A stretch of 64,000 bases of DNA from Gemmatimonadaceae bacterium (GCA_020846935.1 JADLCY010000006.1:1-64000); one strand, 5' to 3'. Counted from the first letter of the stretch, positions 1 to 9,716 are shown. Notes: generated by a model from the sequence alone, not told the origin. Numbers and translations: made by a program.

Positions 1-1
1 A

Positions 2-74
2 GGCGGTATCGTCTAGGGGACTAGGACACAGCCCTCTCAAGGCTGGAACACGGGTTCGAATCCCGTTACCGCTA
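2..74 (+). tRNA. tRNA-Glu (anticodon CTC)
   Basis: A full cloverleaf can be drawn. The 7-bp acceptor stem pairs 2-8 with 67-73 and has one G-T pair. The anticodon stem CAGCC/GGCTG encloses loop CTCTCAA with anticodon CTC, and the T-arm GGGTTCGAATCCC is intact. It is the first of six tRNA genes in a row and reads the GAG codons favoured in a high-GC genome. CCA is not encoded. Confidence 0.95.
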
Positions 75-93
75 TGGTTGGTGAGGTGGATCC

Positions 94-165
94 GGCCCCA
101 TCGTCTATCGGCTAGGACGGCACCCTTTCACGGTGCAGAGAGGGGTTCGATTCCCCTTGGGGTCA
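94..165 (+). tRNA. tRNA-Glu (anticodon TTC)
   Basis: The acceptor stem pairs 94-100 with 158-164. The anticodon stem GCACC/GGTGC carries loop CTTTCAC with anticodon TTC, and the T-arm is GGGGTTCGATTCCCC. It lies 19 bp after the first tRNA-Glu, so both glutamate isoacceptors sit in tandem. Confidence 0.95.
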
Positions 166-217
166 TCTGGTCGCTGCTCCTTGGCGCCAGGCGGAATCGT
201 GGAGTTGGAAGCACATT

Positions 218-291
218 GGGGCTGTAGCTCAGCAGGTTAGAGTGCCGGTCTGTCACACCGGAGGTCGCGGGTTCGAGCCCCGTCAGCCCCG
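218..291 (+). tRNA. tRNA-Asp (anticodon GTC)
   Basis: The acceptor stem GGGGCTG (218-224) pairs with CAGCCCC (284-290), with discriminator G at 291. The anticodon stem CCGGT/ACCGG holds loop CTGTCAC with anticodon GTC. The D-arm contains AGCTCAGCAGGTTAGAG. Confidence 0.95.
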
Positions 292-340
292 TAGGTCATA
301 CAGCAGGACGTGAAGTGGCCGACACTTCACCGCGGTGCAT

Positions 341-422
341 GCCCAAGTGGTGAAATTGGTAGACACGCCATCTTGAGGGGGTGGTGCCGAAAGGCGTAGC
401 GGTTCGAGTCCGCTCTTGGGCA
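341..422 (+). tRNA. tRNA-Leu (anticodon GAG)
   Basis: The acceptor stem GCCCAAG (341-347) pairs with CTTGGGC (415-421). The anticodon stem CCATC/GGTGG encloses loop TTGAGGG with anticodon GAG. A long variable arm around GTGCCGAAAGGCGT marks it as a class II tRNA, as expected for leucine. Confidence 0.94.
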
Positions 423-434
423 CTCAGCAGGTCT

Positions 435-506
435 GCCAGCGTAGCTCAGTGGTAGAGCACCCGATTCGTAATCGGGCGGTCGTCAGTTCAATCCTGACCG
501 CTGGCT
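435..506 (+). tRNA. tRNA-Thr (anticodon CGT)
   Basis: The acceptor stem GCCAGCG (435-441) pairs with CGCTGGC (499-505), with discriminator T. The anticodon stem CCCGA/TCGGG holds loop TTCGTAA with anticodon CGT. It starts 12 bp after tRNA-Leu and is followed by a terminator hairpin. Confidence 0.95.
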
Positions 507-514
507 CTGAAGGC

Positions 515-548
515 AAGGCTCGCCATTGCATTGGCGGGCCTTTTGTCT
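515..548 (+). terminator. Rho-independent terminator after tRNA-Thr
   Basis: AAGGCTCGCC (515-524) pairs with GGCGGGCCTT (533-542), with one G-T wobble and an 8-nt loop. TTTTGTCTTG follows. It probably ends the transcript of the first five tRNAs. Confidence 0.8.
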
Positions 549-611
549 TGGCACTCCGCCCAGCGACGCGCCTTTCTTCCCCACCGGCCGCCCGATACCT
601 TTCCGGTCCTT

Positions 612-684
<73 letters not shown>

Positions 685-697
685 CTCGCCGTGCCCG

Positions 698-730
698 CGC
701 CCGGTCCATCTGGACCGGGCGTTCTCATTT
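698..730 (+). terminator. Rho-independent terminator after tRNA-Gly
   Basis: A perfect 10-bp stem, CGCCCGGTCC (698-707) and GGACCGGGCG (712-721), has a 4-nt loop and is followed by T-rich TTCTCATTT. It separates the tRNA genes from the TonB receptor gene. Confidence 0.85.
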
Positions 731-761
731 CCGGCGTGCACGCCCCGTGTTGCCTGCCCTC

Positions 762-3038
762 ATGCTTCCGCTCGTCAACGCTTTTCTCCTGGTTGGGCTG
801 TCCCTTGTATTCGCGAGATCGGCGCCCGCGCAGCGCCCTGACTCCACCGCGCGCCTTCGCGTGCGCGTGACGCACGAGGGCGCACCCGTAGCGGACGCAC
901 TCGTGCGCGCGGGGCGCCTCGCGACGCAGACTGACAGTGCAGGAGAGGCGCGGCTGGTGCTCCCTGCCGGATCACACCACCTGGTGGTTTCGCGAATCGG
1001 GTTCCAACCCCACGCCCTCACGCTCTCGCTCCTGGCCGGAGCAGACACAACCATCCGCGTGGCGTTCGAGGCTGCGGTCGCCGAAATGGAGGCGATCCTC
1101 GTGAGCGCCACCCGCAACGAACGCCGCGTGGAAGACCTGCCGCTGCGCGTCGAGGTCATCGACGAGGAGGAAGTCGCCGAGAAGGTCTCGATGACGCCGG
1201 GCGACATTGCGATGATGCTGAACGAAACTGCCGGCCTCCGCGTGCAGGTGACCAATCCGTCTCTGGGCGGCGCCAACGTCAGAATGCAGGGACTGCTGGG
1301 CCGCTACTCGCTGCTGCTTGCCGACGGACTGCCACTCTACGGCGGGCAGGCCGGAGGGCTTGGCCTCCTCCAGGTGCCTCCGGTGGACCTCGGTCGCGTC
1401 GAGGTGATCAAGGGCGCCGCGTCTTCGCTCTACGGGCCGGGAGCCTCGGGTGGTGTGGTCAACCTCATCTCCAGGCGACCGGAGGAGCAGGCGTCCCGGA
1501 CCTTGCTCGTCAACCAGACGTCCCGCGGCGGCACGGACGGGGTGGTCTTTGTCTCGGCGCCACTCACCGAGCGCATCGGCTACACATTGCTTGCCGGCAT
1601 GCATCGGCAGCTCGCGCAGGACGTGGACGACGATGCCTGGATCGACGTACCCGGCTACCGGCGCGTCGTGGTGCGGCCGCGGGGGTACTTCGACGACGGC
1701 GCGGGGCGCACGGCGTTTGTCACCGCTGGCTTCACCGGCGAGGGTCGCGATGGCGGCACGCGCGACGGACGTGTGGCTCCCGACGGACGTCCGTTCGCTG
1801 AAGGCCTGCGGACGCGCCGCGCGGACGCCGGCGCGCTGGCGCGATGGCTCGTGCGCGACTCGACGAGCGCCTGGCACGGCGCGATTGTCACCCTGCGCGG
1901 GTCGGCGATGCGCCAGCGGCACGAGCACACGTTTGGCCCGGTGCGCGAGGACGACGTGCATCGCACGGCATTCGGGGAGGCCTCGGTCGCCGTACCGCGA
2001 GGGGCCGCCACCTGGGTTGGTGGTGTGGCGTGGCAGCAGGATGCCTATCGTTCCCGGCGGCTTCCCATGTTCGACTACACGTTCACGATACCGGCCGTCT
2101 TTGCGCAGGTCGATGTGGACGCGGCGTCCTGGCTCGTCGTCTCCACGAGTGCCAGGGTCGACGCGCATAACGTGTACGGGACCGCGGTGAACCCGCGGGC
2201 GTCGCTGCTCGCCCGGCGACCGGCCGACGGCATGCTGGCCGGGTGGTCGACGCGCGCCTCGGCCGGGCTCGGCAGCTTTGCGCCGACGCCGTTCACGGAC
2301 GAGACCGAGGTGACCGGACTTTCCGCGCTCGTTCCGCTCAGCGGCCTGGTGGCTGAGCGTGTGGTGAGCGCGTCGTTCGACGTGGGCGGGCCGATCGCGC
2401 TGACGCGCGGTCGCATCGAGCTGCAGGCGACCGCATTTGGTTCACGCGTGCGACGTCCGCTCCAGGTCCTCGACGCGCCCGCCGGCGCCGTGGATCGATT
2501 CCAACTCGTGAATGCCGGCGGCCCGACGCACACCTGGGGCGGCGAGTTACTCGGTCGCCTCGTGCGCCCGCTCGGCGCCGATGACGATGCGCCGGCGCTG
2601 CGCGTGACCGCGACGTACACCTACCTGCGCTCGCGGGAGTGCGATGTCGACGTGAGCCACGCACGCGGGTGCCCGCGCCGGGAAGTGCCGCTGACGCCGC
2701 GTCATGCCGCGGGGTTGGTCGCGTCGGTTGAGCAGGAGGGGCGGAGCCGCGTCGGGCTCGAGGTCTATCACACCGGACGCCAGGCCTTGCACCGCAATCC
2801 GTATCGCGCCATGAGCCGGCCCTATGTCATCGTCGGCGTGCTTGGCGAGCGCGCGGTGACGGTGGGGGCCGCCACCGCGCGCCTGTTCATCAACTTCGAG
2901 AACCTCACCAACGTGCGGCAGACCCGCTACGACCCCCTGCTGCTGCCCTCGCGAGGCCCCGGGGGGCGCTGGACCACGGATGCGTGGACAGACCTCGCCG
3001 GGTTCACCATGAACGGCGGCGTCAGGCTCGTATTCTGA
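762..3038 (+). CDS. TonB-dependent outer-membrane receptor
   Basis: This 758-residue protein is an outer-membrane gated channel that would import a chelate or other ligand using TonB energy. The reading frame is open further upstream, but that extension crosses tRNA-Gly and a terminator. The ATG at 762 instead gives a clean signal peptide ([20 protein letters not shown], cleaved after APAQ). A carboxypeptidase-regulatory-like beta domain follows (about residues 30-100), then a plug domain (about 105-225) with AGLRVQV and the [13 protein letters not shown] signature. The beta-barrel ends in Phe (GGVRLVF), the usual BAM recognition end. The gene converges on copA with a 17-bp overlap. The nearby copper genes make a metal chelate possible, but nothing in the sequence fixes the substrate. 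Confidence 0.9.
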   Translation: MLPLVNAFLLVGLSLVFARSAPAQRPDSTARLRVRVTHEGAPVADALVRAGRLATQTDSAGEARLVLPAGSHHLVVSRIGFQPHALTLSLLAGADTTIRVAFEAAVAEMEAILVSATRNERRVEDLPLRVEVIDEEEVAEKVSMTPGDIAMMLNETAGLRVQVTNPSLGGANVRMQGLLGRYSLLLADGLPLYGGQAGGLGLLQVPPVDLGRVEVIKGAASSLYGPGASGGVVNLISRRPEEQASRTLLVNQTSRGGTDGVVFVSAPLTERIGYTLLAGMHRQLAQDVDDDAWIDVPGYRRVVVRPRGYFDDGAGRTAFVTAGFTGEGRDGGTRDGRVAPDGRPFAEGLRTRRADAGALARWLVRDSTSAWHGAIVTLRGSAMRQRHEHTFGPVREDDVHRTAFGEASVAVPRGAATWVGGVAWQQDAYRSRRLPMFDYTFTIPAVFAQVDVDAASWLVVSTSARVDAHNVYGTAVNPRASLLARRPADGMLAGWSTRASAGLGSFAPTPFTDETEVTGLSALVPLSGLVAERVVSASFDVGGPIALTRGRIELQATAFGSRVRRPLQVLDAPAGAVDRFQLVNAGGPTHTWGGELLGRLVRPLGADDDAPALRVTATYTYLRSRECDVDVSHARGCPRREVPLTPRHAAGLVASVEQEGRSRVGLEVYHTGRQALHRNPYRAMSRPYVIVGVLGERAVTVGAATARLFINFENLTNVRQTRYDPLLLPSRGPGGRWTTDAWTDLAGFTMNGGVRLVF

Positions 3039-5400
3039 CCCGCCGGAGCCTCAGGCTGTTGGTGACTACGCTGACCGAGCTGAACGCCATCGCGGCGCTC
3101 GCGAGGATCGGGCTCAGCAGCAGGCCAAACGCCGGGTAGAGCACGCCGGCCGCGACCGGAATGCCGACCACATTGTAGATGAAGGCCCAGAACAGGTTCT
3201 GCTTCATGGTGCGCATCGTTTGTCGCGAGAGCGCGACCGCCTCGACGGCGCTTCGCAGGTCCCCGCGCATAAGCACCACGTCGCCCGCCTCGACCGCGAT
3301 GTCGGTGCCGGTGCCGATGGCCATGCCGATGTCTGCCTGGGCGAGCGCCGGTGCATCGTTGATCCCGTCGCCGACCATGGCCACGACGCGACCGCTGGCC
3401 TGCAGGCGCCGGATCTCGTCTACCTTGCCCTGTGGGAGCACGCCTGCCACGACGCGATCGATGCCAGCTTCGCGCGCCACCGCTTCGGCTGTGCGAATGT
3501 TGTCGCCAGTGAGCATGACCACGTCCAGGTGCATCGCGTGGAAACGCGCGATCGCTTCGCGCGACGTCGGCTTGATCGGGTCGGCGATCGCCAGGAGCCC
3601 GGCCAGGGCGCCGTCGATCGCCACATAAACCGGCGTGCGGCCACGCTCGGCCAGCACCGTCGCGCGCTGCTGCACCACAGACACGTCGACCGCGTGGTCG
3701 GCCATCAGGGCTTCGTTGCCGATGGCGATGCCGCGTCCCTCCACGATCCCCATCGCCCCACGTCCTGTCACGGACTCGAAGTGCTCGGGCGCCCTCACCT
3801 CAACGCCTGCGTCGCGCGCTCGCTGCACGATCGCCTCGGCGAGCGGGTGTTCGCTGACCGACTCGAGCGCTGCGGCGAGCCGGAGCAGGTCCGGTTCGGC
3901 AAGTGAGCCCGTGGACACGACGTCGGTCACCGCGGGCCGACCCTCGGTGACGGTGCCGGTCTTGTCGAGCACGATGGTGTGCAGGTCACCCGCACGCTGC
4001 AGCGCTTCACCTCCCTTGATGAGCACGCCCAGTTCTGCCCCGCGCCCCGTGGCAACCATGACGGCGGTGGGTACCGCGAGGCCCATGGCACACGGGCAGG
4101 CAATGATCAGCACGGCCACGGCGGCGGCAAACGCGCGCACGCCGGGCGCCGAGTCCGCGGCGATGAACCACAACACGAAGGTCGCGACCGCAATCGAGAG
4201 CACGACCGGGACGAAGATCGCGCTGATGCGATCCGCGAGCCGCTGGATCGGCGCTCTCGACCCCTGGGCCTCGCGCATGAGCTGCACGATGCGCGAAAGG
4301 ACGCTGTCGGCGCCGAGCGTGGTCGCGCGAAAGCGGAAGGCGCCCGTGCGGTTGATTGTGCCGCCGATGACGCGGTCACCCGCGCGCTTGGTCACCGGCA
4401 TCGCTTCACCGGTGAGCATCGATTCATCGACGGCGCTTTCGCCGTTCGCTACCTCACCGTCGACCGGAATGCGTTCACCCGGCCGCACGACCACGACGTC
4501 ACCCTGCCGAACGTCTTCGATCGGAAGATCCAGTTCGCGGTCGCCGCGAGCGACGCGCGCCGTTCGGGGTTGCAGCTCAACGAGTGCTCGCAGCGAGGCG
4601 GACGTCTGTCGCTTGGCGCGCGCCTCGAAGGCGCTGCCGGTGCGGATCAGCGCGATGATGATGATCACCGCTTCGTAGTAGACGTCGGGGGCGAGCCCAC
4701 GCGAGAGAAAGAACTGCGGCGCCACGGTCGCGAACACCGAATACAGGAACGCGGCGCCCGTCCCGACGGCGATGAGCGTGTTCATGTCCGCGGCGCGATG
4801 CCGGAAGGCGGACCAGGCCCGGGTGTAGAAGTCGCGGCCGACCCACCACATGATCGCCGCCGTCGCGGCCAGCATCGCCCACGAAAGCACGCCCGGAGGA
4901 ACGGCGTAGAGGAACGGGAGGGCGCGGCGAAGCAGCGGATCGAGCACAGCATTCGCCCACCGCATCACCGGATCCGATATGGCGCTGTGTGCACCAGCCG
5001 CGCCTGACATCAATGGCATGGAGACGACCATCGCCACGGCACCGACGATGCCGGCCACGAGCGCCTTGCGTCGCAGGTCATGGTATTCCTCATCCTGCGC
5101 CGCGTCGCGGGCGGCCTGCTCATCAAACGCGGTGCGTCCCGGCGCGGCCAGCTCGGCGCCGTACCCCGTGCCGCGGATCGTGTCGACCAGACGCTCGGGC
5201 GACACGGTCGCCGGGTCGTACGTGACCGTGGCGTCGTGCATCATGAAGTTCACGTTGGCCATCGCGACGCCGGGCTGTTTCTCGAGCGCGCGTTGCACGC
5301 GCGCCTGGCAGGCCGCGCACGTCATCCCGGTCACCGGAATGCGAAGAGTGCGCGATGCGTTCGGTTGCGTCTCGTCAGGCACCCGCGTGGTGATCGTCAT
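3022..5400 (-). CDS. copA: Copper-translocating P1B-type ATPase
   Basis: This is a 792-residue inner-membrane ATP-driven Cu(I) exporter. It has one N-terminal heavy-metal-associated domain with [11 protein letters not shown] (Cys28, Cys31), then paired transmembrane helices from about residue 112. The actuator motif is SMLTGEAMP (about 327-335), the transport motif is CPC (435-437), and the phosphorylation site is DKTGT (Asp479). SEHPLAEA lies near 525 and [10 protein letters not shown] near 690. These motifs are typical of the copper subgroup, and the length is usual for it. The gene starts 6 bp after the cupredoxin gene and is almost certainly cotranscribed from the promoter at 5817-5845. 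Confidence 0.96.
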   Translation of the reverse strand: MTITTRVPDETQPNASRTLRIPVTGMTCAACQARVQRALEKQPGVAMANVNFMMHDATVTYDPATVSPERLVDTIRGTGYGAELAAPGRTAFDEQAARDAAQDEEYHDLRRKALVAGIVGAVAMVVSMPLMSGAAGAHSAISDPVMRWANAVLDPLLRRALPFLYAVPPGVLSWAMLAATAAIMWWVGRDFYTRAWSAFRHRAADMNTLIAVGTGAAFLYSVFATVAPQFFLSRGLAPDVYYEAVIIIIALIRTGSAFEARAKRQTSASLRALVELQPRTARVARGDRELDLPIEDVRQGDVVVVRPGERIPVDGEVANGESAVDESMLTGEAMPVTKRAGDRVIGGTINRTGAFRFRATTLGADSVLSRIVQLMREAQGSRAPIQRLADRISAIFVPVVLSIAVATFVLWFIAADSAPGVRAFAAAVAVLIIACPCAMGLAVPTAVMVATGRGAELGVLIKGGEALQRAGDLHTIVLDKTGTVTEGRPAVTDVVSTGSLAEPDLLRLAAALESVSEHPLAEAIVQRARDAGVEVRAPEHFESVTGRGAMGIVEGRGIAIGNEALMADHAVDVSVVQQRATVLAERGRTPVYVAIDGALAGLLAIADPIKPTSREAIARFHAMHLDVVMLTGDNIRTAEAVAREAGIDRVVAGVLPQGKVDEIRRLQASGRVVAMVGDGINDAPALAQADIGMAIGTGTDIAVEAGDVVLMRGDLRSAVEAVALSRQTMRTMKQNLFWAFIYNVVGIPVAAGVLYPAFGLLLSPILASAAMAFSSVSVVTNSLRLRRVRIRA

Positions 5401-5406
5401 GGCTCG

Positions 5407-5784
5407 CTACTCCGCGACCAGGCGTCCGCGCAGCATGCTCATGCCGCACATGAACTCGTAGGTACCCGCCTTCGGCGGCGTGACCTGCACGCTCGTGTCC
5501 TCGCCGGTGGGCAGGAACTTCCGAATCGCAAAGTCCGGAAAGACGACTTCCTCGGAGCAGCTCGAACGATCGCGACGCTCGAAGACGAGGCGGACTGACT
5601 GCCCCGCCTTCACTCGAACCGTGGCCGGCTCGTAGCCGCCATCGACCACGATGCGCACCTCCGCCGGGCCGGCGGACGTTCCCACGGTGGCCACGGCCGG
5701 TGCGTGCGAGAAGAAGAAGTACCAGTTGATCCAGGCGATCACCGCGATACCGGCGAACGCGATCGCCCATTCAGCGCTGCTCAT
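5407..5784 (-). CDS. Membrane-anchored cupredoxin-domain protein
   Basis: This 125-residue protein has one N-terminal transmembrane segment (about residues 7-26) followed by a small beta-sandwich of the cupredoxin_1 type. Candidate metal ligands are the Cys in SSCSEEVVFPDF and the Cys/Met cluster FMCGMSMLRG near the C-terminus. It is probably exposed to the periplasm and would bind or hand over copper. The start ATG has a strong GGAGGA ribosome site just upstream. It is the first gene of a two-gene operon with copA. Such cupredoxins are common partners of copper ATPases. Its exact role, chaperone or sensor, is not shown by the sequence. Confidence 0.85.
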   Translation of the reverse strand: MSSAEWAIAFAGIAVIAWINWYFFFSHAPAVATVGTSAGPAEVRIVVDGGYEPATVRVKAGQSVRLVFERRDRSSCSEEVVFPDFAIRKFLPTGEDTSVQVTPPKAGTYEFMCGMSMLRGRLVAE

Positions 5785-5800
5785 GATTCCTCCGTTCCTT

Positions 5801-5845
5801 TATACCCTATGGGGGTATATTAGCATACCCGGGGGGTGTATGCAA
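5801..5845 (-). promoter_or_regulatory. Copper-operon promoter with two metal-repressor-like palindromes
   Basis: Read on the minus strand, TTGCAT (5840-5845) and an extended -10 TGCTAATAT (hexamer 5817-5822) are separated by exactly 17 bp. One palindrome, GCATAC(9)GTATGC (5823-5843), lies in the spacer and overlaps the -35. A second, TATACCC(5)GGGTATA (5801-5819), overlaps the -10 and covers the expected start site. Their centres are 23 bp apart, about two helical turns. The ATACCC/GGGTAT half-sites resemble those of CsoR/RcnR-type metal repressors. No such regulator gene is in the window, so the regulator's identity is inferred. Confidence 0.65.
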
Positions 5846-5915
5846 GACTCCCGTGGTGCGTGGGTCGGCGGGGACGCCCAGTTGGAGGAATCGGTACGCC
5901 GGAAAGACCTCCTCG

Positions 5916-6019
5916 TCGAAGGGCCGCAGGTGCACCAGGACGGACTGGACGGCCGGGATCGCTGCCCGATGGCGGACTTGACGGGACCGCCGAAGATGTG
6001 TGCGTCGTGGAGAGACATC
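5916..6019 (-). pseudogene. Remnant 3' end of a second CDF transporter gene
   Basis: This 104-bp stretch is a close copy of 6034-6139, the 3' end of the neighbouring CDF gene, with scattered substitutions and a 1-bp deletion (CCCGATGG against CCCGGATGG). On the minus strand it reads MSLHDAHIFGGPVKSAI, matching MSLHDAHILGGTVKSAI of the intact protein, and then goes out of frame. Restoring the missing base gives a different tail (VLVHLRPFDEEVF). It therefore looks like the end of a diverged paralogue, not a fresh duplication. No upstream part of the paralogue survives. Confidence 0.75.
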
Positions 6020-6027
6020 AGCGACGC

Positions 6028-6924
6028 CTACTCTTCGAACGGCTCCATATGCACCAGGACCGACTGCACGGCCGGGATCGCTGCCCGGATGGCGGACTTG
6101 ACGGTGCCGCCGAGAATGTGTGCGTCGTGGAGAGACATCGCGGGGTCGGCCTGGACGTGAATCGTCAGGCGGAGATGCAGGCCGCTCTTTCGCAGGGCGA
6201 GCTTCTCGATGGCGCGAACGCCCTGGACGCTGCCGGCAACGGTCCGCACGCGGTCGACCACGCCGCCGTCTGGCGTGCGGTCCATCAGTTCACCGGATGA
6301 GCGAAGCAGCAGGTGGACGCCATTGGCGAGGATCACTCCGGACGCGATGAGTGCGGCCCAGTCATCGGCCGACTCCCATCCAGGACCACCGCCCACGGCG
6401 ATGGCGATCCCCACGAACGCGGCGGTCGACGTGATCGCATCGGACAAATGATGCCAGGCATCGGCCGCGACGGCACTCGAGCCGATGTCGGTGGCCACGG
6501 ACTGCACGCGCCGCGAGAGGGCCCACTTGGCGATGACGACGAGCACGAGGACCAGCAGCGTCCACGGCGCCGGCGTCGAATGTGGGGTGCGGATCTCGCG
6601 AATGGATTCGATCCCAATGCCGATCGCGGCCCCGACGAGCATGATCGCGACGACCGCGCCAGCGAGCGTTTCGGCGCGACCGTACCCGAAGGGATAGACG
6701 TCGTCGGGTTCGCGACTGGCCACGCGCAAGCCACCCCAGACGATGAGCGAGCCGAGAATGTCGGCGGTGGACTCGACGGCATCGGCGACGAGGGCGTAGC
6801 TGTTGCCGACGATGCCCGCGACGAGCTTGACGATGGCGAGGGTCGCGTTGACGAGCATCCCGGCTTTGGCGGAGCGGATGCCGCGTTCGGTCGACGTGCC
6901 GGGGTTGGCGGTGGGAGCCTTCAC
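6028..6924 (-). CDS. Cation diffusion facilitator (CDF) metal transporter
   Basis: This is a 298-residue inner-membrane proton-coupled divalent-metal exporter. Helix 1 is preceded by the conserved KAGMLVNATLAIVKLVAG stretch. Helix 2 carries the ligand motif ALVADAVESTAD. YPFGYGRAETL is the family signature after helix 2. HHLSDAIT in helix 5 supplies the second His/Asp pair, and a C-terminal cytoplasmic ferredoxin-like domain ends in VHMEPFEE. The D-x3-E arrangement in helix 2 makes the metal uncertain. The start is GTG, 1 bp after the ligD stop on the same strand, so the gene is probably read through from ligD. A decayed copy of its 3' end lies just downstream. Confidence 0.9.
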   Translation of the reverse strand: MKAPTANPGTSTERGIRSAKAGMLVNATLAIVKLVAGIVGNSYALVADAVESTADILGSLIVWGGLRVASREPDDVYPFGYGRAETLAGAVVAIMLVGAAIGIGIESIREIRTPHSTPAPWTLLVLVLVVIAKWALSRRVQSVATDIGSSAVAADAWHHLSDAITSTAAFVGIAIAVGGGPGWESADDWAALIASGVILANGVHLLLRSSGELMDRTPDGGVVDRVRTVAGSVQGVRAIEKLALRKSGLHLRLTIHVQADPAMSLHDAHILGGTVKSAIRAAIPAVQSVLVHMEPFEE

Positions 6925-6925
6925 G

Positions 6926-9556
6926 TCAGGCAGTCAACAGGGTGGCGAGGCGAGTCATCACGGCCGCCAGGTCCACCTTCTGGTCGATGACGGCGCGCAC
7001 GGGGTCGGCACCGAGCGTGGTCATGCGATCGACCGCCGTTCGGATGGTGTAGCGTCGAGGGTCGAGATCCTGGTTGACCTCGTCCCAGGTGAGGGGCATG
7101 GACACGGTTGCGCCGGGGAGGGGTCGCACGCTGAAGGGAGAGACGATGAGCTGCCCATGGCGGTTCTGCAGGTAATCGAGGTACACCTTGTCGCCGCGGC
7201 GTGTGACGTGACGCGTGATGGTCGTGATGTCACCCAGCTCGCGGATGACGAGCCGCGCCAGCAGCTCGCCGAGGGTGCGGCTCTGCTCGTACGTGCATTG
7301 CAGGCCGAGGGGGATCATGATGTGCAGGCCGGTCTTGCCGGTGGTCTTGATGTAGTCCGGCAGCCCCAGCTCACCACAGAGACGATGCAGGACCAGCGCC
7401 GTCTTCACGACGTCGGAGAACGGGGCATCCTTGGGGTCGAGGTCGATCACGCACCAGTCGGGACGTTCCAGCGACTCGACACGACTCATCCAGATGTGCA
7501 GCGGGATCGTGCCGCTGTTGGCGAGGTACACGACGCCATCGACGTCGTCACAGACGAAGTACTGGATGAAGCGATTGGTGTCGCTGCTCCAGATGGGCAC
7601 CGTGCGCATCCACTCCGGCGCGAACTCGGGTGCATCCTTCTGGTAGAACGACTTGCCGTCGATGCCGTCGGGGAATCGGGTGAGCACCACGGGTCGATCG
7701 CGCAGGTAGGGGAGCAGCCAGGGGGCGATGGCGCGGTAGTACTCGATGAGGTCGCCCTTGGTGTACTTCTCCGCCGGCCAGAAGACCTTCTTTGGATTGG
7801 AGATGTTCACGGCGCGCGACACCACGCGCGGCGGCAGGTGCGGATCGTGGTCGAGCGCACCATCGGACGTTGTGTCGGGCGCTGTCGTCTGCGGTGTCGC
7901 TGCCGCGCCGTTCGATGCGCCGCCATCGACGTGGCGCCAGTCCTGCCGTTCGCAGTCGTGCGGCCGTTTGTCGTCGCGCAAGCGGAGGAATGCAGGATGG
8001 CGCAGTACGCCGTCCGGCGTCCACTCGGTGTATCGCACCTCGCAGACGTGGCGCGGCTCCACCCAGGTCGTGGAGGCGGTGTCCGGAATCGCCGTCGAGG
8101 GGAGAGGAGGTTCGCCTCGTGCACGCACGGGTCCAAAGCAGGGCGGCGCGTCGCGGATGTCGGGCGTGAGCATGGCGTGGATCTCGTGCAGCGCCCGGTC
8201 CGTGAACCCGGTGCCCGCGCGACCGGTGTACACGAGGGCGCCGTCCACGTAGTCGGCGAGTTGCAGTGCGCCAAAGCCGGTGCGGCTTCCCTGCGGGGCT
8301 GTGAACCCGACGACCACGAAATCCCCGGAGTTCTGCGCCTTGATCTTGAGCCACTGGCTGCTGCGCCCGGCGCGGTAGGGCGCGTCCGCGCGCTTGGCGA
8401 CGATGCCCTCGAGGCCCATCGTGCCGACCTGGGCGAGCATGGCTTCGCCCTGCGTTTCGATGTGTTCGAGGTACCGTACGGCGCCGACCGGCGGGAGCGC
8501 GCGCTGCAGGAACGCCTTGCGTCTGACGAGGGTGAGGTCGCGCAGGTCCATCTGTTCGAACCCGAGGAGGTCAAACACGTAGAAGGTCGTTGGCAGCTCC
8601 ACCGCGAGCCGTCGAATGTCCGGCTCGCTGGTCAGGCTCCCGCGCTTCTGCAACAGGGAGAAGCTCGGCCGTCCCGCGGAGTCGAGCGCGACGATCTCGC
8701 CGTCCATCACGAACTGCTCGAAGGGCAGGGCACGCAACGCCCTGGCGACTTCTGGAAAGACGCGCGTGTAGTCGTTCCCGTTGCGCGTCATCAGGGTCAC
8801 CTCGCCCTTGTCCCGCGCGGCGAGCATGCGATAGCCGTCCATCTTGAGCTCGAAGATCCAGCCCTCGCGCGTGAACGCATCGTCACGCGGTTCGGCGAGC
8901 ATGACTTCAGCCGTGCGGAGCGTGACCGGCCCGGGCCGCGCCGCGCCTTCCACCTCCCGACGGAGTGCACTCGCGTCGGAGCGTCCGGTCTTCACCTCCT
9001 CGACGGTGAGTCCCGACAGGACGGACTCCTCGGGAAACTGGTCGCCCGGCGAACGAAGGTACGCGTCGCGCTCCTTGATGAAGAGCCAGTCCTTCTCGCT
9101 CTTCTTGATCTTCACGAGCGTCCACTTGCCCTTGAGCTTGTAGCCCTTGAGTTCGAAGAGGAGCTTCCCCTTCTCCAGTCCCTCGCGCCAGTCCTCGAGT
9201 GGCACCCACTCGCCGCGGTCCCAGACGATGACGCCGCCTGCGCCGTAGTTGCCCTCGGGAATCACACCCTCGAAGTCGGCGTACTCGAGCGGGTGGTCTT
9301 CCACTTTCACGGCGAGCCGCTTGTCGGCCTGGTCATACGACGGTCCGCGGGGCACGGCCCACGAGCGCAACACGCCGTCCATCTCGAGGCGGAGGTCGAA
9401 GTGCAGCTGACGCGCGGCGTGCTTGTGGACGACGAAGAGCCGGCCCGGGATCGCCGAAATGCTGCCGACGGGTTCCGGTGAGCGGTCGGCCGACCGCTTG
9501 GCCCGATAGGTGGCGAGGTGGTCGGCGGGTGGCGGTGTTTCGTCGTCCGGAGACAT
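6926..9556 (-). CDS. ligD: ATP-dependent DNA ligase D (NHEJ)
   Basis: This 876-residue three-domain enzyme repairs double-strand breaks with Ku. The order is phosphoesterase, ligase, polymerase, as in Pseudomonas and unlike mycobacteria. The 3'-phosphoesterase domain shows HKHAARQLHFDLRLE (His44, His46, His52, Asp54). The nucleotidyltransferase has FELKMDGYR, with the adenylated Lys at about 238. The primase-like domain (about 585 to the end) has NPKKVFWPAEKYTKGD, WCVIDLDPKD and TTGKTGLHIMIPL. The gene is divergent from ku across 160 bp. A TAGTAT hexamer ends 6 nt before the ATG, suggesting a leaderless transcript. It is followed by the CDF gene with 1 bp between. Confidence 0.96.
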   Translation of the reverse strand: MSPDDETPPPADHLATYRAKRSADRSPEPVGSISAIPGRLFVVHKHAARQLHFDLRLEMDGVLRSWAVPRGPSYDQADKRLAVKVEDHPLEYADFEGVIPEGNYGAGGVIVWDRGEWVPLEDWREGLEKGKLLFELKGYKLKGKWTLVKIKKSEKDWLFIKERDAYLRSPGDQFPEESVLSGLTVEEVKTGRSDASALRREVEGAARPGPVTLRTAEVMLAEPRDDAFTREGWIFELKMDGYRMLAARDKGEVTLMTRNGNDYTRVFPEVARALRALPFEQFVMDGEIVALDSAGRPSFSLLQKRGSLTSEPDIRRLAVELPTTFYVFDLLGFEQMDLRDLTLVRRKAFLQRALPPVGAVRYLEHIETQGEAMLAQVGTMGLEGIVAKRADAPYRAGRSSQWLKIKAQNSGDFVVVGFTAPQGSRTGFGALQLADYVDGALVYTGRAGTGFTDRALHEIHAMLTPDIRDAPPCFGPVRARGEPPLPSTAIPDTASTTWVEPRHVCEVRYTEWTPDGVLRHPAFLRLRDDKRPHDCERQDWRHVDGGASNGAAATPQTTAPDTTSDGALDHDPHLPPRVVSRAVNISNPKKVFWPAEKYTKGDLIEYYRAIAPWLLPYLRDRPVVLTRFPDGIDGKSFYQKDAPEFAPEWMRTVPIWSSDTNRFIQYFVCDDVDGVVYLANSGTIPLHIWMSRVESLERPDWCVIDLDPKDAPFSDVVKTALVLHRLCGELGLPDYIKTTGKTGLHIMIPLGLQCTYEQSRTLGELLARLVIRELGDITTITRHVTRRGDKVYLDYLQNRHGQLIVSPFSVRPLPGATVSMPLTWDEVNQDLDPRRYTIRTAVDRMTTLGADPVRAVIDQKVDLAAVMTRLATLLTA

Positions 9557-9716
9557 GGGGGAATACTATGGGCCGGAGACGCCATGTCGGGCCACGGGCG
9601 ACGCATCATCCCAGCGGCTTTGGTGCCGGACGAGGGGACGCCATACATTGGAAGCACTGCCTCGAGCCAGGGACCGCGCGGCGGCCCCACCCGTCCAATC
9701 GCCCACCGCCCGGACC

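Noticed and set aside
5800-6018. 72-residue minus-strand frame as an independent small gene
   Set aside because: Its first residues copy the CDF C-terminal region and then go out of frame; it is the fossil copy, not a gene.
6803-9481. 892-residue plus-strand open frame opposite ligD
   Set aside because: It is antisense to a fully conserved three-domain ligase. The sequence is low-complexity and Arg/His/Val-rich, typical of high-GC shadow frames.
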